DNA of 64,000 bases from Trichoplax sp. H2. Lineage: Eukaryota; Placozoa; Uniplacotomia; Trichoplacea. Shown piece after piece: positions 13,109 through 26,085 of this stretch; within the stretch, counting starts at the first letter, position 1; the number at the start of each line of letters is the position of its first letter. The position numbers and the translations under genes were made by a program. The DNA is taken from positions 1 through 64,000 of the forward strand of contig NOWV01000142.1 in the NCBI GenBank assembly GCA_003344405.1, read 5' to 3'. A model generated the notes under the pieces. That model made no database searches. It saw nothing but the letters and a program-made list of their open reading frames with translations, and was not told the DNA's origin.

Positions 13109-15172
13109 TTACAGGTATTCAACGTTATTTTGGTTGCCAGGATTGGCAGGCCGAGACGACTGAACCTGATTAACATAGGGTGGATGTCCTTGTGGATTGA
13201 CTACCATCGATTGGGAAGCATTACCACCACCGCCTGCTGGAGCACCAGTAGCAGGTGCTTGATCATGTTGCTGCTTGACCATAATGTATCCTGGCATAGG
13301 TTGATGAGATGTTTGATAATATGGAACGAAGTATCCTCCTGCAGCAGCCCCATGTGGTGCCGATTGATTTGACATCACTGAAGGCATCGTTGTTCCGTTA
13401 ACAAAAACTGGCCCACCGGTTGCAGCCATAGTTGGGTAACTGTAGATCTGATTGCTGTTCATAACCTCGGTTGTCATTGGCCTCATCGAACCACTACCAC
13501 CTTGCATGTCAACACCTCCGGCAGCTCTCTGATTGGCAACAGCAGCAGCAGCAACTGCTGGATCCATAGGATATGTAGATGTAGGCACTGCAACGAACGC
13601 CCTGAATACGTACAACCAATGAAAACCATGTTAATTGTATAGAATGATAGATACTGTGTATCCAAATAAAGTTATTTATTATCTATCTCATCCAGCAATC
13701 ATAACAGCTTCAATTCGAAAGGAACTTGTTTGCAAAAATGAACACATAGCATTTAGCGTTGTAACTTTGTCATAGTACAATTTTGATATGATGCGACCTA
13801 TTCAATATTAAAATAGTAGATTGCCAAGGAACACCAAAATGCGAATGATCTATTGCCTATAGGATCGCCGATCAAGCAATCGTCTATAACTATAGCCAGA
13901 TACAGTAAACTATGTACAGTAGCAGCTCGTGCCCATTACCGGTGTACTGTATGGGTTGGTATATCGTTAAATAGGCCATCGATAGAATAAAATAACTTTC
14001 CTACATGTTAACACTGAATAGAGATTGAATCATGAAATAAATTACGAAATTTGATGCAATACCTAATTGAATAGATGAGGCTACACGAAAGTTATTCATA
14101 ATTGACAATGACTATTTGAAAATTACCAAATACGAGATTGGATTTCACGCATAATCAATTAAAATGATATAGTATCATAAAGAGTACAATCATCCATCTC
14201 CAAACTAATCTTTATCCTTGCAGTCACTGCTACAAGCTTCAATATATATATATCTGTTGCATGAAAGGATTCATTCGATTGATATCAAGTACTTACTGTA
14301 ATTAACTAAACGACAAAGATTAATGAAAGCAACTAGTACGGCATATGACTTATACAGTACAACGTCAATGCTGTAAACAACCCTTCAGTCTAGAATGTAT
14401 TGCAAATTGAATGCGATAGTAGTACCCTTAGCTGTAAACTCTCACTATCGCAGACTGAACAAACTCGATGGTAACACTTGTAAACAATTGTTGCGTTTAA
14501 AAGAAAGCTACATGCCGGTAGAACAGCTTGTAGCGACTGTAAATCAATGATTGACACTGTTTTAGCGAAAACAGTTCAAGTGCTCTATGGCCAATACGTG
14601 TAATATATATCATCAAGTATGATGGAGATTTTAAAGGTGAGCACGAAAGGCAGTAAAAAATGAAAAGAAATGTTATGATTAATCCTCCAGGTAAATCGCT
14701 ACCATTTGGAAACCACACTCAATCTCAACTAGATTAATGTACGTCAACATTTATCATTGGAAACTGTGTAACAAACTTGAATAACATGAGTCGCTTTTGA
14801 CGGCGACAACAACAGCATTATGCCGTATACAATCCATAAAACAACACTATTTTTTTTTAACAATATACATATCCACTTATAAAGTACACTAATTTACCTA
14901 TCTTTCTTTATTAATGATTTGGGCTTACGACGAGGTCGATACTTGTAATCTGGAAAATCTTTCATGTGTTGAGTCCTTAAATGTTTGGCTTCATCAACAA
15001 ATGGCCTCTTTTCAATGTCAGATAGCATCTTCCATTCTGCACCTAAGCGCTTACTGATTTCAGAATTGTGCATTTTAGGATTTTCTTGAGCAATTTTGCG
15101 TCTTTGAACTCGCGACCATACCATAAAGGCGTTCATTGGACGCTTAACGTGATCACTGTTCGACTTTGACAT
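13109..15172 (-). CDS. SoxB: SoxB-type HMG-box transcription factor (two coding exons)
   Basis: Sox proteins bend DNA through an HMG box that binds CAAT-like sites in the nucleus; SoxB members control cell fate. Coding exon 1 is 15172-14898. It starts at an ATG with an in-frame TAA four codons upstream, and carries the HMG box at residues about 9-80, including [23 protein letters not shown] and [10 protein letters not shown], then the SoxB-type basic tail ending KKDR. Exon 1 ends with AG before GTAAAT at 14897. Exon 2 is 13601-13109, after a CAG acceptor; its first G completes the split Arg92 codon, so the frame joins exactly. The protein is 255 residues. The C-terminal half is Ala-, Gly-, Gln-, Asn- and Pro-rich (residues about 93-255), as in Sox activation regions, and ends VEYL. 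The box has Val where most Sox proteins have Gly (SRVQRRK). The intron is 14897-13602. Family assignment is firm; assignment to group B rests on the box and tail. Confidence 0.93.
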
Positions 15173-18100
15173 GGCTATTTAGAAGAGACGTTAGTGAATG
15201 CAAAATAATAACAATTAATCAAGTAGCATTACAATCTTTTTTAACAAGCTTAAAAAGTTTTGTATAATTCTAATAGAAAAAAGGCGCTGCATATTATTTT
15301 AGGGTATGCAGTGTACGACTATGTCTAAGTGAGTTCAACATTCAAGACTTTTAAAGGAAAGTTCAATTTCACATTGAAAATAAGGAAATATGGAGTACGA
15401 AAATAAGAATGTTAATTGCTTGTAATGCAATAACTGGGCTATTCTATTGTATGCCTGTATCCATCATGATCAACGATAACATAGGACGATAACTAGGAAA
15501 AAATTGGTCCAGTACACACATACATACACATTAATATCAGCCCCCAAAAAAGCAGTGGTGGAAATGTGCGCTACAGTAGGCTGTATGAGACGTACCTTTC
15601 TGTATTTTTCTTTCTTTTTTGGGGGGGGGGACAATTAATAACTGCAAGATTTGCTTTCAAAGTAATTGATTGCAAGCTACGTCTAGCGTTGAAGTTGTAT
15701 TGATTCTTTGTATGATGATGGTTGAATAGAATGGAGTAGTTTATCCTATAGGTTTGAGCTTGAATTTCTTTCCACTCTTGTACTGGATTGACAATCTACA
15801 TGGTATGGAATAATCGGCCGTCAAAAAATAAATCATGACAGTGATCGTCGTTAGTGTCAAATTGAAGCTAACAACAATATGCTGGACGCTATCTTATGAA
15901 TGTTCTATGACTGAAATAATTGGTTTGAAGCAAATGAATGTCAATTGAATCATTTACTCAAAACATAGGCAAGTTGACATTGAAAAGTGGCATGGACAAG
16001 AAATCAAGTCCTACATTGATAGTAGCCTCAATAAAAATTTAAAATTGACATACAAAAACACAAGGAAAGGTTAAAAAGTCTATAAAGACGATTAAATTAG
16101 ATCCAGTTAAAAAAAACATAAAGACAATTAAACTAGAGTACACCAACAATACAATGAAAGAATGTCCAAAGAAAAGGAGGAAAAATGATTTCAAGTCGCG
16201 TTGTATTGAAAAATGCAATTACAAGTGACGAGTGGAAAAAGCAATGGCATCGCTCCATTGCTACTACTATTAGCCGACTGACTACTTACCGTCCTGGCGG
16301 GATAATCGTTTCATGCAGTATGCATGAACAAATTACTCTTTTTTAAGGGTTCCCTTTCCCTCTCTCTCTCTCTTCACTGAGGCAAATTTTTTCTGTTTTT
16401 TTTTTCTTTGACAGGGATCAACTTACTACTGTGAATGAAGCTGACTGGCGACATTCAACAGTTGAAAAGAATGCAATTGAAGCGACAAGAACAAAAGGAG
16501 TTGGTGAAGAAAAGAACGATGAATAGAATAGAAAATTGACTCGTCTTTATGCTTCGCTACTACAGTAGTTCAATCCTATTGATCAACGTTGCGCCTGACA
16601 ATCCAATCATTATTCTTAGAGCAAAGCAGTTGTATTATCTCCATTCTTTTGTTCACTCAATCAACGATACTGCTATTGACCGTCAATGAAATCGCTTGGA
16701 CTGTGCGTCATTCGATACGGTACTGTACGTGGTGGAGTCGGTTCACTCCACCGCGGGCAACCTACACAATACATAGAATAAAGGACTACCATTCAAGTGA
16801 CAACAGTAGACGTGTCGACATGATCATTGTTTTCAATCATCACGGACGAGTCAGTCGACACCAACTCACGATGCAGGAATCTAAGCGTAGACGATGACGA
16901 GAATGCCATTAGTTAATTTGCGTAGGCATTCCATCTCCAATTGGAACTGACTTTATAAAATGCTCATCCTTTATTCAATATGTCAAAATAGTCAAAGCGT
17001 TGGACACCGATAAAAACAAATTGGAGGGGGTAATGATGGTAGAAACCGCTTTGCTTTTTCCAACCAGCAAATGAATAAAAAAGCGCGGGCTCACCGATAT
17101 GCCTACTCAGACAGCCTTCGATACTGTGGATGACGTTTTCTTGCGATAAGCTACAATGTCCTTCTATCCGTCTGTCAAAACGAGTGGGACACTGGCATTC
17201 AAAAAAGAAATGCTGTAAAAAAAAAAATGTACGCTATCTCCACAAATGGAGGCCAATAAAAATAAATAAAAATACAGTACGGCCGACAACATAATCTAAG
17301 TATAGCAAACGATCTTCATATTGTCATATTGATTATTATAATTTCAAATGAAGCATTTTCCTATCAAACAAGACAACAATAACGCCAAACCTCAATGGAA
17401 ATAGCGATGAAGATTAATATGGCATGAAGGGGGGGGGGGAAGAGAGAGAGAAAAGAAATTATTAGAAAGTCTATGCTGTATACTGATTAATGTAGAATAC
17501 AGCAAGAGGGAGAAAATAGAAATTCATGTTTAGAAAATAAAATAAAAATACAAGGTTGTGTATTAAAAATAGAAAACATCCATAGAAAAATATATAAAAG
17601 GTTCTCATTTCTTTTTTTTCTTTTCTTCTATTTCATAAATTTAATAATCTCTGCTATAAAACGCCAAACCAAAGGCAACAACAGAGAATAGAGATAAAAT
17701 TCTATTAATACGTAGTGTAATTGATTTTTATTTTTTCTTTTCATTCACAACTGTTTTCATTTTTATTGCATACGACTAATTGGTAGTAACGAATTAACAA
17801 AAGTCTTCCAACTACGGATTACAACCCATGTTCGCAAGCGAGTCAATTAAGTTACGATAGAAAAGGACGGATTTAAACAAAATGACTTACACAACATATA
17901 AACACCAACAACCAATGCATCATCATGCTGTAGCTACACTACAAGTAGTCTACAACATGACCAATCGATTTGTCTGCCAACGTAACAGGAAATCTAAAGT
18001 AATACCTTCATTAAAATAAGATGTACGTAACCCTTTGAGTTGGATTGCTGCCTACAGTACACCCACACTGGAGTAGAAACACCGATTTAACGTTGTATCC

Positions 18101-19921
18101 AATTATCGTTACTTTTCAAATTGTACTCATCGTTAACTTTCAAATATGCAACATGGTGATGCATCGATTGTAGTCGTTGTGAACAACTCGTACAACTTCA
18201 GGTGGTTTCCATTGACCAGGAATAGATTGAAACAGTCAATTGATGAATGTGCATAGCATGTCGCTATCCGATCGAATGATTCTACTTCTAGATACGTGTA
18301 CAATGTCCAACTTTTGAGGCACAGGCGTACATTAATCAATGACAAATCGAAGCATGAATTTGCATGCTCTTATCATCAGCCCTACTTTTATTCTATGCTG
18401 AGATGGTGTCCAAGCTATAGTACAATTGATTAAAGCAATCTTTTCTGATTCTCCATCGATTGAAATAGATTCCCATTGCGATTTGACTGTACTGTACCAC
18501 CAGGAAATGCAATATAGCTATAAACAGTCCATGAATTCAAAGTGACCAAGAGAAAGTCAACTTCAATGAATCGATGTATCGTCTTCATTTTGGGTTGTTG
18601 TCTGAAGGGTAAGAAATCCATTTAAGAAAGGAGTCTACTGTATTTTGCTCTATTGGTGAACAAGTTGTAATCGATCGAAAGAGAGTATTTGATGAATTGA
18701 TGACAACTCAATTCACCATGACTTAAAGTTTGAAAAGTCAGAATTGCGCCAAAAAGTGACGTACTAGGTCAATCATGCCACCGACATGGCCTAGATCAAA
18801 CATGCAAACGTTGTTGTATACAAAGGAATACAAGGATGCGAAGTCCAGATTCTCACGTAATATTATCCAACTGCCCCATCATGTCTTCTTCTACAAGCGT
18901 GAGAGGTAAGCACATTAGGTGAAAGAAGGAGAAAGAATATCATTGGACGAGTCGCCCCCCCTCACCCCCCCAAAAATCAATCGTCGACAGTATACATGAC
19001 ATTCTCGCCGTTAGCATCGATGGACAATCTTTGATAAGGCATCGATAGAGTAGAGTCTACAACTTACCCACAAAGTGGTGCAAATGAACGTTGATTGATG
19101 AATGTGTATCCAGGCTAGATGGCAATAAGATCTACCACGCGGTTGTTGGAAGGAACTCTTTGGCCAAACTAGTTGAACAATTTGAATAAAGAAAGCAATC
19201 AATTAACCACAGTATTGAAGGAAATCATTCACATCATGTTATGCCACTTTGTTCACTGACAACTGGTATAAGCTTCAGTAATACTGTCGACTTGTTCTAC
19301 ACTCTTTCAACTGTTGCTCGACTCCGCTTTAAATATCCAATCAACTTGATGCAAAATGGACCGTTATGGCCTGACGAATATGACAGAAAAAAAAAATCCA
19401 CTACTCACCGTTAACGGATTTGCGTGAAATAATAGCAAGTCAATGGTGGACGGGTTGAGCTCAACTCTTGCCGTGCTTGTTACTACGTACAATGTTGCTC
19501 GATCGATGCTACTGAGAATAGAATGAAACACTCGTAGTAGACAAGCGTTGCCTGAAATTTGCTTTCTACTACTGATTGGACCGGGGGCTTTTTGCTCTAT
19601 TTGACTCCACACTATATGAGGTAATTACTACTTAACGGCAAATGGCTTTTGCTTACACAAATAAGTAATGAGAGAAGAGAGGAGGAGAAATAAAAATAAC
19701 ACCGTCCCAATAATAGCTGACAATTATGATGAACAATAGGCGGATTGATTGTATTCAAATAGTTCAATGGAATAATACAATACGAGTAGAAAAGGTTACG
19801 CATCTCATCGCTTCAACCGACTGCAATGTATGTCAATCAATCATTCATTGACCAATTATAGTCGTCAACAATAGGCTTGCACAAAAAATTCCATCTGTTA
19901 CTATGGGTGGAGGTCTGCAAC

Positions 19922-19958
19922 ATAATGATAATAATAATAATAATAATAATAATATATT
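19922..19958. repeat. ATA triplet microsatellite
   Basis: An almost pure run of the triplet ATA/TAA, about ten units, at the edge of an AT-rich stretch. Confidence 0.85.
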
Positions 19959-20259
19959 AATTAAACGTCAGTCCACACCGTGGAGATAGGGAAGAAAAAC
20001 TCGACACTGAGATAGGGGAGAAAAATAGCCAGTATAAACTACGAGTACAGGATTCACTAAAGTAGAGTGAACAGGAATAAGAAGATGATATCTTGTAGCG
20101 TATTCCTCTAGCCAACTTATTCGCCATGTCACTCATTCTACTGACTATGTACAGTATATTGTACATTCTTCGTAGTCCACTCTTGTGTCCACATCTGCAC
20201 CACTATACATCATCATCACTTTGAAAAGTTAGCCGACTGCACAAGTTCGCAAACTGCTG

Positions 20260-21140
20260 ACTCCAGTACTTACAGTACTTCGCTGTGAATCCAATCATTT
20301 TAAATATCATTCACGGTAAAGTGATATTGGATTCACTCTGAAAGATGCAATCATCCCCCCCCCCCTAAAATGCAAAAATAACAGTCCAAATGATCCTAGT
20401 TGTACCACTAAAGTTCGCACGAGTACGAGGCCTCACTTCATTATTCATTTCAACTCATTCAACACTTTACATTTCGAATATTGATTTTTGACTGTCGTCC
20501 CAATTTAGACATGTGATAAAGTAATTAATCATATACATCATCAATGTAAACTGCCGTCCCTTTCCCTTGCGCATAAGAATGAAGAGGGACGCCTTACTAT
20601 GCAATCACTTTGTTATAAAATCCATGATAACTATCCAATCTTCCATCATCGATATCAACAGTTACAATACTGGAGAACGAGAGCTGGTAGCAGGATCAAT
20701 TTGAAAATTTGCATTACTACCCTACTGCACCGTACGTAGATTGTAAGAGACGAAGCTGTGCCATTCAATTCACAAATATCATTCATAATGTTCACAACGA
20801 TCAACTTTGATCGTTTTGAATGCGTTAGTTATGCAAATGTACTGACGTATATCCAATTTCATTGCAATTTTATGTTATACTTTATCTGGTAGTTGAAATG
20901 AAATTAAAATGTTCCTCATCCTCCAATACAGGTATCAACAGTATGCGTAATCTATTTACATTAGTACAGTACTGTAGCCTAGACGTTGCAAATGACAACA
21001 GTACAGTACTCGTAGTTGATCCATGTACAGTAGTCAGTAAATCGATAGAGCTGCATAATTGTTCTCATCCAAAACTGATTTAAGATTAACTTGAATTGCT
21101 GCAATCTGTTATCGACTTTGACTGCTACAGTATCTATGAT
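20260..21140. other. Cluster of GTACTGTA/TACAGTAC motifs
   Basis: Near-palindromic CAGTACTTACAGTACTT lies at about 20263. TAGTACAGTACTGTAG is near 20964, ACAGTACAGTACTCG near 20999, and further TACAGTA copies follow at about 21025 and 21126. The same motif recurs elsewhere in the window, for example near 42650, 57515, 57780, 59890 and 61630. The role is unknown; it may reflect a genome-wide word preference or binding sites. Confidence 0.5.
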
Positions 21141-21483
21141 CCGATACGATTGCAATTGTGCTATCAGACTGCTAGTGTCGCTATTACACTAGCTTACAAC
21201 ACTAGATCGATGCCAAGTCTACAGACGATTACAACTTTATTGTTGCATTGACGGTCAGAAATGTAGCAGTACATCGTTTCAACATGTCCAATTTGGTATT
21301 TACTTTGCGAAGGGGACATTTAGCAGAAGATCATCATGACTGTGATTGCGCTAAGGCCTACAGTAGTCTCCCGCTTGCCTATCTTCATCTCAATCACAAA
21401 AATATTTCCAATACAAAGTCCATAAGGACAATAGAAAACATAACGGGTGAAAAAGAAATGACAATCTATTCTATTCTTGCTAA

Positions 21484-22115
21484 ATTGTTTAAACAAAACG
21501 AAACGGAAAAAAAGAGATGAACAATAGAAAGAAAGATAGTTCGTGTAGACAATAACAACAACAAAAAATAGGGAGAAAAATGAAAAATAGATCGTGACAA
21601 TGATGACCCAAAAAGGAACAAATAAGCCTCGCTGATTCAATAGAAAGGAAAAATTAATCGACATTGCGTCCCATGTTGGACGAAACAATACATGAACAAT
21701 GCGCTCTTCCAACAATAGGCATCGGCTGATCGTATTACGTAACCATTCGACTCGGACATTTGGACGACCAGATATCGACCTAGGCACAGTCATAGTCATG
21801 TTGAACCCTCGAGAGGCCAGTGTATTGTCTTCCTACTGTACTGTGTAATCGACCCAGGGACAAATAGGCCATTGTGGACGCTATTGTTGACGGTAACAAT
21901 AGCGGACAATCATCCTGGTGAAAGCAACACTAGGCAAAAAAATGTTGACAATTAGCCTATCAAAGAGGAAGATAATATTGGCAAAAGTGAACAATGCCGC
22001 TCGATAGGAATGCTGCAAGACAAGAAATAATACTAAGCAAGATAAATAAAAATGATTCAATAGTATAAAGATAAAAGAAAAAACAATTGTCAATCGATTG
22101 AATAGCCATTACAAT
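21484..22115. promoter_or_regulatory. Dense cluster of ACAAT/ATTGT Sox-like sites (candidate enhancer)
   Basis: Seventeen ACAAT or ATTGT words occur in 632 bp, with starts at 21484, 21521, 21549, 21597, 21685, 21696, 21712, 21824, 21871, 21883, 21896, 21906, 21948, 21991, 22083, 22086 and 22111. Taking A and T at about one third each, I would expect roughly two to three on both strands together. ACAAT/ATTGT is the core bound by Sox HMG boxes. The cluster lies about 6.5 kb upstream of the SoxB start codon, so autoregulation is possible. Function is inference only. Confidence 0.4.
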
Positions 22116-23011
22116 CAGTCTACTCGATGAGAGCAGTATTCTGCAATAAGGAAGTGATTGGATCCACTCCAGGAAAAGAAACTGCGTCAGCAACTGGATA
22201 CTTTCACATGATTGAAATGAAGGCTAAAAAAATAAAAATAAAATAGATGAATAGTGAGTTTAATTGGATACACAGTGGCAGCTGGTTAGCTATTCTAGGT
22301 GTTAATGAAGAAGAGCTAAACATCAGTTGAACAGAATGATCAAATTAGATCAATTTGTTTAGGTCAATATTCAGTATACGAGTATAGACTGATCAGGCGA
22401 ATGATCACATAGCTGAAAAATACATGAATATCATCGCAGATTTTGAAGGAATTTTTCTTACAAGATGTCTATTGCAATGCTGTATTAGAGAATTCATCAA
22501 ATAATCAACGGGTGCCATGCGGTAGTAAAACAAAAATGACTTAACTCAATCACTAATATCGCCATTACAAGTATTCAATGAATTTTTCTTCTCAGATATC
22601 ATTTGCAATGATTTGAGAAAGAAATAGAATCCATAAATGACAAGGACGTCTATCATCGTTAGAATACACTAGAAAAATAACTTAAGTTCAATCGCCCATA
22701 AATACCAACCTACTACAGTATCAAAATATCTGCTAGTGTATTGACAATAGCTTTTGGTTCTGACGAAAAATTTACCAACAAACTAACAATGCCAATCCAA
22801 ACATTCACCTTTTTGCCTCATTTCTTGCCGCTAGGAAGATAGATTGTAATCTGCTGCCATTCTCTCACGGGCGTCCATTCAAAGATTCATGGCGAATGAA
22901 CTGGCATACATGCAGCAATAACAAGCCAGACAATAAATACTCTGAAGGTCATTCTACAGCCTTGCAATGTCATCGATTATACGTTGATGCACTCTTTGAC
23001 TCCATATAATG

Positions 23012-23083
23012 AATAATAATAATAATAACAACTGTAATCATAATCATTAACTATAATAGATGATTATTATTATTATTATTGAT
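23012..23083. repeat. Inverted pair of AAT and ATT triplet tracts
   Basis: An AAT run at 23012-23028 faces an ATT run at 23062-23080 across a spacer of about 33 bp, so the two can pair as a stem. Such pairs can arise by slippage and are prone to instability. Confidence 0.7.
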
Positions 23084-24569
23084 GATACAGTTGAACTCCA
23101 ACATTAAGAATTACTACCGACACTCAGTGAATGCTAAGATTAACTGCCTCGATACAGCATATTTCATCTACTTGATACTACTATCGTGCATAGATTACTA
23201 CGTCCGATTGCACTCGATACTAGCTAGCATTACGAGTACTATATTGTAATCTTAAAGATGAACGAAACAAAATCCAAAACCAACAGTAAATATGCCATTT
23301 TGTTTTAGCGGAAAAATATGCATCACGTTAGTGCATGTAATGAAAGGCGTGCAGTAATTCGCCTACCTAGCATGTCAAAGTCAATCTATTGAATTGCACA
23401 TTTTCTATTTTCCCCATCTATATTACATAGCACATAATAATGGAGAATGAATCCTGGCAACGGCCACAAATAGTTCTCTGGCCGATGTTGGTCAAACACG
23501 TACAATGACTTATAAATCATAATGGACTCGATGTCTTATGTGCTGCGTTATGGCCATACAAGTTGCCATCCACATCCAACAGCAGCAGTCCTTCATGGAC
23601 AGTACTCTACCTGAATGCATGATTAATTAAACAAATTTCTTCGTACAGCTATACTTATGAAAGCAACAGAATAGCGCATTGAGAGAGATCAATAATAAAC
23701 ATAAGAGTATTTATATTGATACACATGTGTATACTGTACTGTATGTAGACAAATATTATACCATTTTATAAACGTGTCAATAATATTATAATCAATCAAT
23801 GAAGCCATCTACTGGAATAGGTAAGAGCAAGCAGGGATTATCTTAGCGTGCAAACGTAAAAATGAAGTCATTAAACAGTAAACATTAATACAAATAGCTG
23901 ATGTTGTCTCATAGCGGCCCAACATGGTACCTATAGTAATCATTTCATTCGTTTGCAGCATTTTCAGTGCTCAAATTCAGCCCAAAGTGAGGAACGATAC
24001 GAATCAATAATTAAGATGATGTCGTTGCTTCAATAAATATGAGCTAAAGAACTAGCATTTAAAAATAATTTAATCAAGATACCAAGTATAATACTATGCA
24101 TAGCATAAAGTTTATAAAATCATTCTTTCCTAGAAATGCAGGAAATAATATGGCACTTTGATGCGCTACTAATTACTGTCATTACAGTATGCTGTACGGC
24201 CTCATACCTACCTACACTAGAAACCTTGCAAGGGAATATTCTTAAAATCTAATTTTATAACTACAGATATAACAAGGCTAATGCAAAAGCCTAAAACAGC
24301 CATATTATAATTATTATTTATCCTTGCATTAGTAAAGTATGATTTTATAGCCAGTTTTGAATTTTAAAGTCTTGATCTCAAGATACTGAAAAAGTTTCTG
24401 AAAACGAGGAGGGATGTTAACAGAAGCTATTGTATAATATAAACGTCATAAATTTGACATTATGTAAAATCAATGTGATTATTATCTAAACTAATGTGAA
24501 ACTGCAAGTTTGTAATCTTTAGCAACAAAATAGATTGCTCAACTTGTTACTAGATTCGAATGATGAACC

Positions 24570-24900
24570 TTCAACAGTTGTAGCTGCAGTATTACAGGAT
24601 ATCGTCAATTTTTCTGAACTTTAACACGGTCAAGCCTTCACTCCATAACCTATTAGTTCCTCTGCAGATATATTTGGAACCACCTTAATCTGTAGCTAAC
24701 CATACCAAAATGTTCGAACAACGAATACGTTACTTTTAACAGTCTTAGCTACAATACCGTAGGATATCAACAATTCCTGAACTTTAAATATTGTAGCACT
24801 TTGATTCTATAGTCTAGAAGTAACACTATAAATGTGCGCAGGTGTATTTGAAATTGCCTAAATTTTTTACGACTAAAAATAAAATGGTATCATGCAACGC
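24570..24900. repeat. Two-copy tandem duplication (unit about 165 bp)
   Basis: The segment starting AACAGTTGTAGC near 24573 recurs, diverged, as AACAGTCTTAGC near 24738. Both copies continue with AGGATATC and CTGAACTTTAA at the same relative positions, and both later carry a TATTTGGAA or TATTTGAAA block. Divergence is considerable, so this is an old duplication. Confidence 0.6.
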
Positions 24901-25920
24901 ATCTTCTCTTGATTTTCAGTTGTGCACGCTGTCCATTAGACCGTTCAGATTTTAACTTGATGAGTAAGTAAACTTAAGAATGCATTACTGAGTAAGTAAT
25001 GTGGTAAATGGAAATAATAAATACCGTCCGAGTGCCATTACTATTGTATACAACCTAATAAATGGAGATAGTAAACATATGCCAGAACCCCTATAAACTG
25101 TTAAATGGAAGGTAATATTATACGCATGGCGAAAATTTCAGGTCTATTTCACTGTCATGACTGATAACTTTATCGTATTCCGATAATGGTGTTGCCTATA
25201 CTGGATTTACACTTTATACTACGTACCGTCACTAGACAATTTTAAATCTATTTTTAAAATATGAGACTAAACGCTTGTAACTAGAGATTGATCCAGACTT
25301 AAAACGGACTATGATCTGTCTTAAGATAAGCTAAACTATAGTGAAAACTGAAGATCTCAAAATGGTCTCCCACTTCACTACTATCAAGAAATACGATCCT
25401 ACGATGTCGATTTACATACACCCGATATCTAAAAGACATTTATGCAAGTGCATGAAAGGAATCAGCCCGAATTTTTGCAATTGTATTTAAAAAGTTGACT
25501 ATTGAAAATTTTATAATTTACTTTAGGAGGGATTATAGATCGGAATACAACTCCGATCGATTTACTAGCAGTTAGTTAAACCCGACGTTTTCCGAGTCAT
25601 CTTAGAAAATGATATTTATGACGTGAAAATCGCGCAAATCAAATATCAAATTTGTTCTCCAAGTTATGATACAAGTAATTGTGAATGATTTATTAGGCAA
25701 CCCATTAACTGTACACATCCCCTTTAGCATAGTACTATATACAGGTGGATATTAACATTAGAATTTTAATGCGATTGTTATACTTTCAATTATACGTAAA
25801 AGATTGTTGTAATAAAGTTAGAAAGGTTCAGTGTACAATTCTTTTAATATACCAAACTAATTACAATATTTACACTCCGCAACACGAGCGTACATATACC
25901 ATTAGCTGCATGGCTAAGTA

Positions 25921-26085
25921 GATATTATGATGATACTGTTTTACCTTTGTAAACTATATCAATACGAAGCTATAAGATGGAAAGGTATAACCATGGGTAT
26001 ACTTAAAGCGATATCATGATGATACTATTCTATCTTTGCAAGCTGTATTAACATGAAGGTATATCGTGAAAAGGGTAAATACCGT
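25921..26085. repeat. Two-copy tandem duplication (unit 89 bp)
   Basis: GATATTATGATGATACTG at 25921 recurs as GATATCATGATGATACTA at 26010. The following text also corresponds: the CTTTGTAAACT and CTTTGCAAGCT blocks, then AAAGGTATAACC and AAGGGTAAATACC. Confidence 0.7.

Noticed and set aside
13130-13372. Plus-strand frame opposite SoxB exon 2
   Set aside because: It is a shadow of a real coding exon on the other strand.
14497-14718. 73-codon minus-strand frame between the SoxB exons
   Set aside because: It lies in the SoxB intron, which the phase-matched exons define; composition is not coding-like.
16589-16897. 102-codon plus-strand frame
   Set aside because: No recognisable domain, no splice context, biased composition; likely chance.
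21320-21799. 159-codon minus-strand frame rich in Phe, Val and Tyr
   Set aside because: Long hydrophobic runs come from A-rich plus-strand sequence; no family match. The ACAAT cluster overlaps it.
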